A stretch of 64,000 nucleotides of DNA. Source: Larkinella knui. Lineage in GTDB: Bacteria; Bacteroidota; Bacteroidia; Cytophagales; Spirosomataceae. Location: assembly GCF_003858645.1 (NCBI RefSeq), contig NZ_RQJP01000003.1, positions 496,001 to 560,000 of the forward strand. Direction: 5' to 3'. Below are positions 34,921 through 43,096 of the stretch, in pieces. Each line of letters begins with the position of its first letter. Within the stretch, counting starts at the first letter, position 1. The notes under the pieces are model-generated. The model saw only the letters and a program-made list of their open reading frames with translations. It was not told the origin of the DNA and did not search any database. Both the position numbers and the translations under genes were made by a program.

Positions 34921-35430
34921 TTAGAATTCGCCCAGGGCGTTTTTTTCGCGGATGATATTGGCCAGCATCAGGTAAACAACCACCAGGTACGGTTCGGATC
35001 CATCCAGTGGCAACCCCTGGGCCTGAAGGTGCGGAAGGGCCATCGACTGAAAAAACTGAATTTCCGGAATGGCGTTCGTGGCATCGAAGGCCACCAGCGC
35101 CCCGGATTGGGCGTCCCGAAACGAATCCCGCGTCGTTCGGGGAATTTCCAGCGGTTGCACCAGCGCCAGCCGCCCCCGGTTGGCCGATGGAGCAACCGCG
35201 TCATCCTGGCTGTACAATTGAAACAAATCTTTTCCAGAAGCATCATAGATACGCATCTCGAAAATGACAGTGATTTCAAGATCTTCATCAAACGTCAGGC
35301 GTTTCATTTTAACCCGGCGTTGCAGCCCTTCAGCCAGAATTGTACTTCCAGTAATGGGGATTTCAATCCCGGAAACGGCTCCTGATTCGTTGAATAGCAG
35401 CCCAAGCGTTTTAAGTAGGTTCGTATTCAT
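34921..35430 (-). CDS. Phage structural-region protein (unknown)
   Basis: A 169-residue protein (LGLLFNESGAVSGIEIPITG). Beta-rich, no motif. It lies nine bases after the collagen-like protein gene and is likely cotranscribed with it. It could be a small baseplate or decoration protein. Confidence 0.6.
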   Translation of the reverse strand: MNTNLLKTLGLLFNESGAVSGIEIPITGSTILAEGLQRRVKMKRLTFDEDLEITVIFEMRIYDASGKDLFQLYSQDDAVAPSANRGRLALVQPLEIPRTTRDSFRDAQSGALVAFDATNAIPEIQFFQSMALPHLQAQGLPLDGSEPYLVVVYLMLANIIREKNALGEF

Positions 35431-35439
35431 TGTTGGATG

Positions 35440-37146
35440 TTAAGCAATCACGATATAATCAAGTAGGTAGGTGGTAGAAGCGGCTGGGGCAACATCCGTC
35501 GAAAACAGGGTAAAGGTCGAAGCCGTTTTCGCGTTGATATAAAACCGGCCAATCGCCATGCCGGTCTGATTGTTACGGGCGCTGATCACAATTCCCTTAG
35601 GAGCCGCAGCAAAGGCCGATGAAAAGGTAATGGTAGCAATCAGCTGGTTTGTTGGCGGACTGGTTCCTATGTTCACCGTAATCGTTCCCGCCATATCCGT
35701 CGAACCCGCCAAAATGGAAACCGTTCCGCCCGATCCCGCGCCCGTTCCAGCGGCCGCACTGGGTGATGTTCCGGAAGCAATAATTCGCTTGATGGTCTGA
35801 TCGGCCGAAAAGGTATTCAGGCCCGTAAAGGCATTGTTTGCCGCCAGCAGCGTCGAAGGATCAAAGGATGATTCCCGAATGTCCAGCATCGTAAAATAGA
35901 ACGTGGTGGAAGCCGCTGGCGCGTTGTAATTGATCAGGATGATCGGCCGGATGAAAGCGGTTCCTGGGCGGAACATCATGTTTGCCGGATCTTCCGTATT
36001 ACCTGGATTAACGCCCTGAATGTAGGCATCGTAGAGCGTCCAGGCATTCGGCACCAGGGCATTAATTAAGGCCGATGAATACAAATACGTACCGCCTTCC
36101 ATCACGTTCGCCACCTTCGTTCCAGCGGCCAGGGCCGGGCCAGCCCAGGGCGATCGGAGTGTAATCACGTTACCAGCAATTCCACCGGATAGCCAGGTTC
36201 CGCCGTTGCTCTGCCAGTATACCGGATAGTTTGAAGATAAATTCCGCGAATAACCGTAATCGGGAAACAATTGGCCCAGGGCATTCGTATAGGGATACCA
36301 GGCAAAACCCCGGTTTGCCGCCGTAGCTCCAGTATGCCATCCGGCCGCACTCGTTAACGTTAATGTCGTATCCCCTGGATTGAGCGCCACCGCCAGGGTG
36401 GTCTGGGCGGCTCCGCTTACTTTCGCAAAATGGGGTGGCGTAATTTCCAGCCCATCCGCATCGTAACAAATGATCCCGAAATACCCCCGCGCGTTGGCAT
36501 CGTAATTGGCCCCGTTTGCGTCTCCCGTACGGGCCACCATCGAAATCCGATGCCGACGTAACAGGTTCACCGGAATCAAATCCGTGGTTCTGACAAAAGC
36601 CGCCAGACCCGTATATTTGAAAGCCCCCTTCCCGCCCGCTGGTACGCTTTGCGTCGGATCAAAGATTAATTTCGTCGGATCGCTGGGCGTCATATTGCTC
36701 AAATCCCCGAATTCGCTGTTTCCGTTGGCAACCAAATTCCCCGTAACTAACGGTTGACCGCCCGCCATCTGATACAGGTTCACTTTCTCCAGAACGCCAT
36801 CGCCCCGCTGAACCACCAGCTTATCCAGGGCGCGATTGATCGGCGTCGTACGGGCCGGTAAGGCGCTGGAAGTCAGCGTTCCGGTATCGCCTTTGGCCCC
36901 CGTGTCGCCTTTTAAACCCTGAAGGCCACGCAATTCGACATAATTACCCGGCGTACCGTCCGCCCTGGTAAAGCGCAATTTGGTACCGTTCCAATCGTGT
37001 TCCGGCGTATAGTCCTGGGCGGCCAGCTGATCCACGAACGCCTTCAGGAAGTTCCGCATCGATTCGGCCGTATTAATTTTAGCGGGTGGCGCACTGATAA
37101 TGCCCGCGTCGATCATTGCTTTAATGACAACTGTATTAAATCCCAT
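35440..37146 (-). CDS. Tail-fibre-like protein with collagen-type repeat
   Basis: A 568-residue protein from ATG 37146 (MGFNTVVIKAMIDAGIISAP). At about residue 80 a short collagen-like run (GLQGLKGDTGAKGDTGT) suggests a trimeric rod. The C-terminal 150 residues are Ala/Ser/Thr-rich beta sequence (AAAGTGAGSGGTVSILAGS). This suits a receptor-binding or fibre protein. It lies upstream of the head genes, far from the other tail genes. Confidence 0.7.
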   Translation of the reverse strand: MGFNTVVIKAMIDAGIISAPPAKINTAESMRNFLKAFVDQLAAQDYTPEHDWNGTKLRFTRADGTPGNYVELRGLQGLKGDTGAKGDTGTLTSSALPARTTPINRALDKLVVQRGDGVLEKVNLYQMAGGQPLVTGNLVANGNSEFGDLSNMTPSDPTKLIFDPTQSVPAGGKGAFKYTGLAAFVRTTDLIPVNLLRRHRISMVARTGDANGANYDANARGYFGIICYDADGLEITPPHFAKVSGAAQTTLAVALNPGDTTLTLTSAAGWHTGATAANRGFAWYPYTNALGQLFPDYGYSRNLSSNYPVYWQSNGGTWLSGGIAGNVITLRSPWAGPALAAGTKVANVMEGGTYLYSSALINALVPNAWTLYDAYIQGVNPGNTEDPANMMFRPGTAFIRPIILINYNAPAASTTFYFTMLDIRESSFDPSTLLAANNAFTGLNTFSADQTIKRIIASGTSPSAAAGTGAGSGGTVSILAGSTDMAGTITVNIGTSPPTNQLIATITFSSAFAAAPKGIVISARNNQTGMAIGRFYINAKTASTFTLFSTDVAPAASTTYLLDYIVIA

Positions 37147-37159
37147 TGTTATCAAATAG

Positions 37160-37762
37160 TTACGAGTTAAAATCGAACGAAAAAGATTCATCAAAATCCG
37201 CCAGCGGGTTGATCAAATCCGCATCTTCAATGCCTTCCAGGTAATAAGCCGGTTGTTGAACCCGGCCCGAAATAGTCAACGTGGTTTGGTTTCGGCCCGA
37301 TCCGGCTCCCGTTCCCTGGCTGATCTCCAGCCGAAGCGGTTGTTCGGGCGTACCGACACACCGAAAAAATCCGTTCCGATCGGCGATAAAAGCAATCCAC
37401 CGAACTTCCTGGTTCCGATGGATCCAGATCGATACGGCCGGGCGAATTTTGGGAAGCAGTAGCTGGATGGCCGGTTTGTAAAACGTGCCGTGGGAATCCG
37501 AATCGGCGTCTTCTTTAAAATCGGCATAGGCGGGAATGATTTCGATTTCCGTCAGGCTGGCACCGGCCCCAAAAATCAAGTGCTGATCCGACAGCGTATA
37601 ATCCGGATAGCCCGCCAAACCCGGTAACGGAAACCGATCAGGCCGGATGATTTGCAGCTGATCCGCCTGGATCAATCGAAGCCGACGAATACCGCCCGCG
37701 TTCAGTTGGCCTTCCGCCGATTCCAGGCCATCGGCGGGCGTGTCATAGATCTGTAAGTACAT
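37160..37762 (-). CDS. Phage protein upstream of the fibre gene
   Basis: A 200-residue protein (MYLQIYDTPADGLESAEGQL). Beta-rich, with FGAGASLTEIEIIPAYADF and VSIWIHRNQEVRWIAF; it could form a baseplate or fibre-anchor domain. No family recognised. It starts after the terminator at 37878-37908. Confidence 0.6.
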   Translation of the reverse strand: MYLQIYDTPADGLESAEGQLNAGGIRRLRLIQADQLQIIRPDRFPLPGLAGYPDYTLSDQHLIFGAGASLTEIEIIPAYADFKEDADSDSHGTFYKPAIQLLLPKIRPAVSIWIHRNQEVRWIAFIADRNGFFRCVGTPEQPLRLEISQGTGAGSGRNQTTLTISGRVQQPAYYLEGIEDADLINPLADFDESFSFDFNS

Positions 37763-37877
37763 GGAGCGAAGGACGCCCGAACCGATCTAAAAAAGTAGGA
37801 CACGAAAAATGGGGTGAAAGGCGGATTTGTAGGCCCAAATTCGGCGGGAACCGAACATTTTGGCGGGCAATAGGCAC

Positions 37878-37908
37878 AAAAAAAACCGCTGGACAAGTCA
37901 GCGGTTTT
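37878..37908 (-). terminator. Intrinsic terminator upstream of the fibre group
   Basis: AAAACCGCTG/CAGCGGTTTT with loop ACTTGTC and eight T on the minus strand. It ends the transcript of 37938-38441. Confidence 0.88.
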
Positions 37909-37937
37909 CCGGACATTTTTTCCCCAAAATAGGACAC

Positions 37938-38441
37938 CTATTCGGCAAAACTGGCCACGTTTCTTTTTTCGTTGACGGACAGTTTCGTATAAACGGTATC
38001 GTTTTCGTGGGTGGATCGGGTAACAAGTTTGCGAACGGCATCGGCCGTATAGTGCTCTTCGCTGATCTGGTGGCGATCCGTAAAGCGGACAGCCGCCCCA
38101 TTCATGGATGGGAAAATATCCATCCGACCTTTACACCAGCCGATGGCGTAAAACTCGAACAGCACTTCCAGCAATTTACCCAGCTGAAGCAATCGATCGT
38201 CCGTTACCAGGCAAGGCCGAAGCGGGAATTTCAGCTTCAGGTGAAGCCGATCCGGATTCAGAAAATCGACCACCGCCAGATCTTCCTGATCCACTTCCTG
38301 AAGCGGATAAAAGGAGAACACAGCGGCCACCAGTTCGCCCAGGCGGGAGTTCCGTCGAACGTCGATCGCTTCACTGCCCAATACGTGGGATGATTGGTAA
38401 AACTCCTTAACGTGCGGTTTAACCGGGATAATTAAGATCAT
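37938..38441 (-). CDS. Phage protein next to the iteron array (unknown)
   Basis: A 167-residue protein (MILIIPVKPHVKEFYQSSHV) with a helical N-terminal half and a tail resembling a regulator recognition helix (ENDTVYTKLSVNEKRNVASF). The leader element abuts its ATG directly. Position beside the iterons might mean a replication or late-control protein; this is speculation. Confidence 0.55.
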   Translation of the reverse strand: MILIIPVKPHVKEFYQSSHVLGSEAIDVRRNSRLGELVAAVFSFYPLQEVDQEDLAVVDFLNPDRLHLKLKFPLRPCLVTDDRLLQLGKLLEVLFEFYAIGWCKGRMDIFPSMNGAAVRFTDRHQISEEHYTADAVRKLVTRSTHENDTVYTKLSVNEKRNVASFAE

Positions 38442-38473
38442 AAAGGATGAATGGTGAAAATAAATGGATTTAG

Positions 38474-38540
38474 TATATTTGCTTGCACATCACCCATTTA
38501 TCCCGTAGTTAAGCCCCTGTTCTCAGCAGGGGCTTTTTTT
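38474..38540 (+). ncRNA. Candidate short plus-strand RNA with promoter and terminator
   Basis: TATATTTG at 38474-38481 matches the -7 box; no good -33 box is seen. A hairpin AGCCCCTG/CAGGGGCT at 38512-38533 is followed by TTTTTTT. A transcript of about 50 nt would result, antisense to no gene. The terminator is solid; the RNA itself is a guess. Confidence 0.4.
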
Positions 38541-38770
38541 ATTTACTCACTCAACAAAACCAGTTAGTGAGTCTGATAAATGTATGGCTATTTTCTCAAA
38601 CCAGAATTAAGCCCAGGAAGAAAATTTGTGAGGAACGTAAAACCCTCCTATCCGCTACAATCCGCGTAGCATTTGTATTTTCCAAAGTCCGCCCGCTGGC
38701 GCGTATCCTGGCCAGCACCGCCTTCCAACCGCTGACATTCCGCAACAGCCGTAGGTGAAAGTTGGGAAAT

Positions 38771-39038
38771 TTCTTTAACTTTTTAACTTCCTAAACGAGC
38801 CATTTAAATAACTCATTTTCAACCATTTACCGGTTAAAGAATCGTTACTAATTCTTTAACCGGTAGTGATAAATTCTTTAACCAGGCCATTTTCTCTAAA
38901 AATGAGTCCCCCATCCTATTTCTTAACTCTTTATTTTCTTTAACTTCTTAAACCGGGTTAAAGAAATAATAAAAAGTTTAACGGTTGATAGCCAGCTAAT
39001 TATCGGTAAAATTCGGTTAGGTTTAAGAAGTTAAAGAA
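38771..39038. repeat. Seven-copy TTCTTTAAC iteron array (candidate phage origin)
   Basis: TTCTTTAAC occurs on the plus strand at 38771, 38852, 38874 and 38936, and as GTTAAAGAA at 38833, 38957 and 39030. Two copies lie in a perfect 15-bp inverted repeat (38828-38842 / 38851-38865, eight-base spacer). The flanking DNA is AT-rich and lacks a gene. This layout suits a replication origin or a regulator binding cluster. The rest of the gap 38541-39297 shows no gene. Confidence 0.75.
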
Positions 39039-39297
39039 TTTTGCAAAAATTCTTCTTGGAAGGTTGCAAGGAAACCCAAAGGCTAGGAAAGGAGCAAAAA
39101 ACCGCAAAAATTGAAGTTTCATGGTTGACCTTCCCTTGTACAATTTAAAGATTTAAGCCATATAAAAATTTAGTGGAAAAAATTTGAAAACTACTTAGTA
39201 GATTTAGCAGCTTTTATTGTCCGATCTTTTAAAGTGAAATTTTCAACCATTCGAACAATCAAGACTAAAATTAAAGCCTATAAACGAATAATTATCT

Positions 39298-40662
39298 ATG
39301 GTATTATATAGCTATGAGAGTAATGATCAACAATTAAATTTCGTTGATCAACAACGTATAATTGATGGAAAGAATATTTTCACTGTCATTGTTGGAAAAA
39401 ACGGCACTGGGAAAAGCAGCCTTCTTAATAGAATTGTAAGAGAATTTTTAGGCACAAGTGAAAAACAAGTATATTTTGATACAGAATTAGGTTTAAAAAC
39501 AAATCTTTGGAGAGGGAGAATAAGAAGTGATAATTTCCCAAATCATATAATAGCCGTTTCTACTAGCCCATTTGACAAATTCCCCATAAGTAGAAGGTTT
39601 AGTGAAGTTTCTCAGTATACATACTTAGGCTTACGGGACTTAATGAGTTCAAATTTTGGTCTCGCTTATATGAGTAAAATTTTTGCTTCATTGGTTCAAA
39701 GTGTATTAGATAAAGAATACCAGGCATTTGCAATAAGTAGGGTACTAGACTATTTGGGGTATAATGAGAATATCCATGCAAGTTTAAGTTTGTTTCAATC
39801 GAGGAGAATACTAGAAGAATTAGTAAAAAGTGAATCACCCTTAGACACTATTCTATCTAACAGGGTCGGTATTAATAGACCTTTTAATAGAAGATTTATC
39901 ATTAGAGATGATGGTGAAATCGATTTCGAAAAACTTGAGCGATTAATATTTATAGCGAAAACAATTCATGAAAACGCATTAAAAAACGACTTCAATTTGA
40001 CTATAAGTAGTGCAGGAATTGAATTAGATAGGGATTATAACTTACATAAAGAAGATATTTTATTTTTACTGTATTCGGGCATTTTAAAGCTAAAAGACAT
40101 TGATCTTGAATCAAAAAATAATGGAAGAATATTTTCTATAAGAGATGCTAGTTCAGGCGAGCAAAGTGTAATATTAAGTATTCTTGGCATTGCAAGTAAA
40201 ATTCAGGAGAATTCTTTAATTTGTATTGATGAACCTGAGATATGTCTACATCCAGAATGGCAAGAAAAATATATACAAATGCTTATTAATACTTTTTCCA
40301 GTTTTAACAATTGTCATTTTATTATTGCAACTCACTCGCCCCAAATAATTTCAAAATTAGAACCTGACAATTGTTTTATTTCATCAATTGAAACTGAGGA
40401 ACTATTGCTTGCAGCTGATTACATAAAGCATTCGGTGGATTTCCAACTAGCTAATATTTTCAATTCTCCAGGTTATAAAAACGAATATTTAAGCAGAATT
40501 GCATTAAATATATTTACAAAAGTTAGTAGAAATAAAAAATTTGATACAGATGATAATCAAAAGTTCAAGTTACTCAAAAGGCAAGCTTCCAATATGGATA
40601 TAAATGATCCTCTTATTGACCTTGTTAATACTATCATAGAAATGCATAATCTATATGCCTGA
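39298..40662 (+). CDS. ptuA: Septu-type ATPase PtuA
   Basis: A 454-residue SMC/ABC-like ATPase. Walker A is VGKNGTGKSSLLNR (about residue 33), the signature is SSGEQSVILSILG, Walker B is SLICIDEPEICLHPEW and the switch His is in IIATHSPQIISKL. The coil between is short, as in OLD/PtuA-type proteins rather than SMC. In Septu systems the ATPase pairs with an HNH nuclease to stop phage growth. The partner gene overlaps by eight bases. Strongly AT-rich, on the plus strand, within a phage of higher GC: a cargo defence island. Confidence 0.8.
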   Translation: MVLYSYESNDQQLNFVDQQRIIDGKNIFTVIVGKNGTGKSSLLNRIVREFLGTSEKQVYFDTELGLKTNLWRGRIRSDNFPNHIIAVSTSPFDKFPISRRFSEVSQYTYLGLRDLMSSNFGLAYMSKIFASLVQSVLDKEYQAFAISRVLDYLGYNENIHASLSLFQSRRILEELVKSESPLDTILSNRVGINRPFNRRFIIRDDGEIDFEKLERLIFIAKTIHENALKNDFNLTISSAGIELDRDYNLHKEDILFLLYSGILKLKDIDLESKNNGRIFSIRDASSGEQSVILSILGIASKIQENSLICIDEPEICLHPEWQEKYIQMLINTFSSFNNCHFIIATHSPQIISKLEPDNCFISSIETEELLLAADYIKHSVDFQLANIFNSPGYKNEYLSRIALNIFTKVSRNKKFDTDDNQKFKLLKRQASNMDINDPLIDLVNTIIEMHNLYA

Positions 40663-41311
40663 AATTGACGTACCTGTAGTGTACACTCCTGAAATTAATG
40701 CAATCATTGCTAATAAAAAATTGCAAGAAGGATTTTCCCATCTTTCATGGGCGGATGAGGATTTAGAGGCAATGAGAATATTCATCAGAAGATACTATTA
40801 TCAAATTCAAAAAGGTATCTGTTCTTACTGTAGACAGAGAGTTTCTACTCAATCTGCATTGAATTGCCATGTTGAACATATTGTTCCAAAATCTAAACAT
40901 TTAGACTTTATGTTTACACCGAAAAATCTATGCGTTATTTGCGCAGATTGTAACCAAATAAAACGTGAACAAGAAACTTTGGGACAAGAAATTGATACTG
41001 TAAATAATCCGAATCGAATAATACAATATCCACGAGTTTCAAATTCTTTTAAAATTGTCCATCCCCACTTTGATAATTATAATGAACATATAGTTGAAAT
41101 TAATGGCTTTTACTTAGATCAAACTGATAAAGGACATTTTACAATTGGAGCCTGTAAGTTGAACCGAAAGCTCCGAGAATTTGGATGGGAATCAATTGAA
41201 ATTAATGATGCAATGATTACTGAACTAATGAATAGATACTTAGATGAACCTGACCCCCTAAAAAGAGCGGCTATTTTGCAGTCATTGAAAAGACATTTAA
41301 TTTTTTTATAA
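40655..41311 (+). CDS. ptuB: Septu-type HNH endonuclease PtuB
   Basis: A 218-residue HNH nuclease. Zinc ligands CSYCRQRV (about residue 55) and CVICADCNQIK (about residue 93) flank the core NCHVEHIVPKS, which holds the catalytic His. The first 40 residues may contact PtuA. It is coupled to ptuA by overlapping stop and start. In known systems it cleaves nucleic acid after ATPase control is lost in infection. Here it would protect the lysogen against other phages. Confidence 0.8.
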   Translation: MPEIDVPVVYTPEINAIIANKKLQEGFSHLSWADEDLEAMRIFIRRYYYQIQKGICSYCRQRVSTQSALNCHVEHIVPKSKHLDFMFTPKNLCVICADCNQIKREQETLGQEIDTVNNPNRIIQYPRVSNSFKIVHPHFDNYNEHIVEINGFYLDQTDKGHFTIGACKLNRKLREFGWESIEINDAMITELMNRYLDEPDPLKRAAILQSLKRHLIFL

Positions 41312-41358
41312 ATTTGTTTTATTTACAATTCAATTTATATATAGAGATATGCATCATT

Positions 41359-41529
41359 TCAATTTATTTGTTCAATCACATAAGTGAAATAGCATAGCGA
41401 AAATCCGTTATCTTCCATCCAAGCTTCTGCCAGAAAAGCCGCTTCATCCATTGAAGCGGCTTTCAATTCAAATTCCCAGACCAAGGCAAAATGGGCGTGG
41501 GTAGCAATCTCGACCGAATATCCGTTCAT
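41359..41529 (-). CDS. Small early phage protein (56 residues)
   Basis: A short frame, MNGYSVEIATHAHFALVWEF onward, whose ATG overlaps the preceding stop as ATGA. It is acidic, with AASMDEAAFLAEAWMEDNGF in the middle. Tight coupling and coding-like sequence support it. Function unknown. Confidence 0.6.
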   Translation of the reverse strand: MNGYSVEIATHAHFALVWEFELKAASMDEAAFLAEAWMEDNGFSLCYFTYVIEQIN

Positions 41530-41828
41530 TCCAATTTCGGTTCATCGGCTCCAGGAATCATTTCAATCATCGACCCCTTATCCACCAGCTGGAAGAATTC
41601 ATCCAGGGCGTGATAGAATGGATTGGCATCACCTACTTCCAGAAGTTTTATTCCGATCGTTCGGAAGTCCCTTCCTACGCCTTTGAAGATCTTATCGACC
41701 ACAGCAAACTTTCGTTTACCGTCTTTGCTTTTCCACCAACTCCACAGCATCACCGTACGTTTTGGGGCTTCTTCGGGCGTCAGAACTGCGGGCGCTGCCG
41801 TCGCTTCAGTTTCCGGATCCGTTTCCAT
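41526..41828 (-). CDS. Early phage protein, 100 residues
   Basis: It begins inside the upstream gene (23-base overlap) and ends in ATGA with the next gene. It has a Thr/Ala/Glu-rich start, then a basic middle (WKSKDGKRKFAVVDKIFKGV) and an acidic end. No motif recognised. Confidence 0.55.
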   Translation of the reverse strand: METDPETEATAAPAVLTPEEAPKRTVMLWSWWKSKDGKRKFAVVDKIFKGVGRDFRTIGIKLLEVGDANPFYHALDEFFQLVDKGSMIEMIPGADEPKLE

Positions 41829-42159
41829 CCTGGGCGTTTAGTTGGGCTTGCAAATAGTCTCCAGTTGCATCATCCACGATCAGGATCCGGCCAGCGATCA
41901 GTTCTTCCATCAGGTGTTCCGTGGCAATCAGTTCATCGATGGATTGACAGTTCACCAGCTTTTTCGTCAGCTTTAACAGGATGTTACGCATCAGAAAAAT
42001 CGGATCGTGTTCATCCTTCGACAGTTCCGTAAACAGCTTTATCCGATGGGCTTCGGCGGCCTTCCGGATCGAAGGTTCCGATTCGGTTTCGGCCAGCATC
42101 ACCAGGGCGACATTTTGCACCAGGTAGGTAACGACTTTGTTTTTTTGGCTTGCTTTCAT
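41806..42159 (-). CDS. Early phage protein, 117 residues
   Basis: A helical protein (KVVTYLVQNVALVMLAETES; RNILLKLTKKLVNCQSIDEL) with an N-terminal Lys cluster. Its ATG overlaps the upstream stop by ATGA. Unknown; part of a tightly packed small-gene run. Confidence 0.6.
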   Translation of the reverse strand: MKASQKNKVVTYLVQNVALVMLAETESEPSIRKAAEAHRIKLFTELSKDEHDPIFLMRNILLKLTKKLVNCQSIDELIATEHLMEELIAGRILIVDDATGDYLQAQLNAQDGNGSGN

Positions 42160-42293
42160 CAGATCACCTTTTTAAAAATATGGTAGATCCCGTAAATAGA
42201 CGCCAGCAGGAGCGCCAAAAGAATCAGCCCTGGCAGGATCGCCAGGATGGCTAGCGAAAGGCTGGCGACAACAATAGATTGAAGGATAATCAT
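42159..42293 (-). CDS. Small hydrophobic early protein (44 residues)
   Basis: MIILQSIVVASLSLAILAIL and onward: a single long membrane segment, then a short basic tail (IFKKVI). The leader element lies seven bases before its ATG, and its stop forms ATGA with the next gene. Possibly a small membrane effector; function unknown. Confidence 0.6.
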   Translation of the reverse strand: MIILQSIVVASLSLAILAILPGLILLALLLASIYGIYHIFKKVI

Positions 42294-42372
42294 GGAGAGG
42301 TTAATTAAAGGATGAAAGGGTAGTGGAAAATTGTGGGATAATTTTCCACCGTTTTAAAAAAATAATAGGCGT

Positions 42373-42567
42373 TTAAACTAGATTCTGAAGCGATTCGATA
42401 TTCAGGCGGGCATTCGGTAAGGCCCGATCCACTTCCCGAATCTGTTCCCAGAAATCAGCATCGCCGTGGGAATCGGGAATTTTATCGACGAAGTGATTCC
42501 ATAAACCTTCCGCTTCTTTGAGGATGGCGATAATATCTTTCATTTGGGCTTTCTGAAGTACAGACAT
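42373..42567 (-). CDS. Early phage protein, 64 residues
   Basis: An acidic helical protein (MSVLQKAQMKDIIAILKEAE). It is preceded by a weakened leader element (CGAAGGATTTAA on the plus strand). Function unknown. Confidence 0.55.
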   Translation of the reverse strand: MSVLQKAQMKDIIAILKEAEGLWNHFVDKIPDSHGDADFWEQIREVDRALPNARLNIESLQNLV

Positions 42568-42578
42568 TATCGAAGGAT

Positions 42579-42884
42579 TTAATGGTTAAGGGCGTTTTTC
42601 GCTTTGATCTTTGCCGATGGTTTATCACTTCCAGCGGATTGAATAATGATTTCCTGGCGATGGATCGGCGCATCAGTCAGCCAGACATTCACCGCCGACG
42701 TCCGCGGGTTATCCGCGCAATACCAACGATATTCATTTTTAAGCATCATCAGGAAGGCCGTCAGGGAAACGGGTTTCATATGGCCTTCGCCTTTGGCCCA
42801 GGCTTTGGCCGTGGCAATCAGGTGAGCTTCCAGGCCGTTCATCTTGGGAATCGGCAGAAGGATTTCTACAGAAAATAGGGGCAT
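42579..42884 (-). CDS. Early phage protein, 101 residues
   Basis: Start MPLFSVEILLPIPKMNGLEA, preceded by a leader variant (GATCAATTAAAGGAAG on the plus strand). Contains LKNEYRWYCADNPRTSAVNV; no known motif. It may be a DNA-modification or recombination accessory, but nothing shows it. Confidence 0.55.
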   Translation of the reverse strand: MPLFSVEILLPIPKMNGLEAHLIATAKAWAKGEGHMKPVSLTAFLMMLKNEYRWYCADNPRTSAVNVWLTDAPIHRQEIIIQSAGSDKPSAKIKAKNALNH

Positions 42885-42922
42885 ACTTTTCGATCAATTA
42901 AAGGAAGTGGTAAAACAGAAGA

Positions 42923-43060
42923 TTATTCGGTGCCGGCGGCCGGCCGGTGGGCCATTTTGGGCCGGATCCGGCGCTGCAGCGAGCTGGCCAGGCCGTTTTT
43001 TGCGATACCCAACCAAAGAATGTTCTGTTTTTATGGGCTTCTGGCAAAATGGTTTTTCAT
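42923..43060 (-). pseudogene. Small early gene with an in-frame stop at codon 10
   Basis: A leader element precedes ATG 43060. The frame reads nine codons, a TAA at 43031-43033, then 35 more codons in the same frame (KQNILWLGIAKNGLASSLQR onward) to a TAA at 42923. Third codon positions after the stop are mostly G or C, like neighbouring genes. A single CAA-to-TAA change would explain it. Confidence 0.45.
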
Positions 43061-43096
43061 GGTTTGATCAATTAAAGGATGAAAAAAGAGTACTGG

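Noticed and set aside
38567-38758. 63-codon plus-strand frame near the iterons
   Set aside because: Low-complexity basic translation with no leader or neighbour support.
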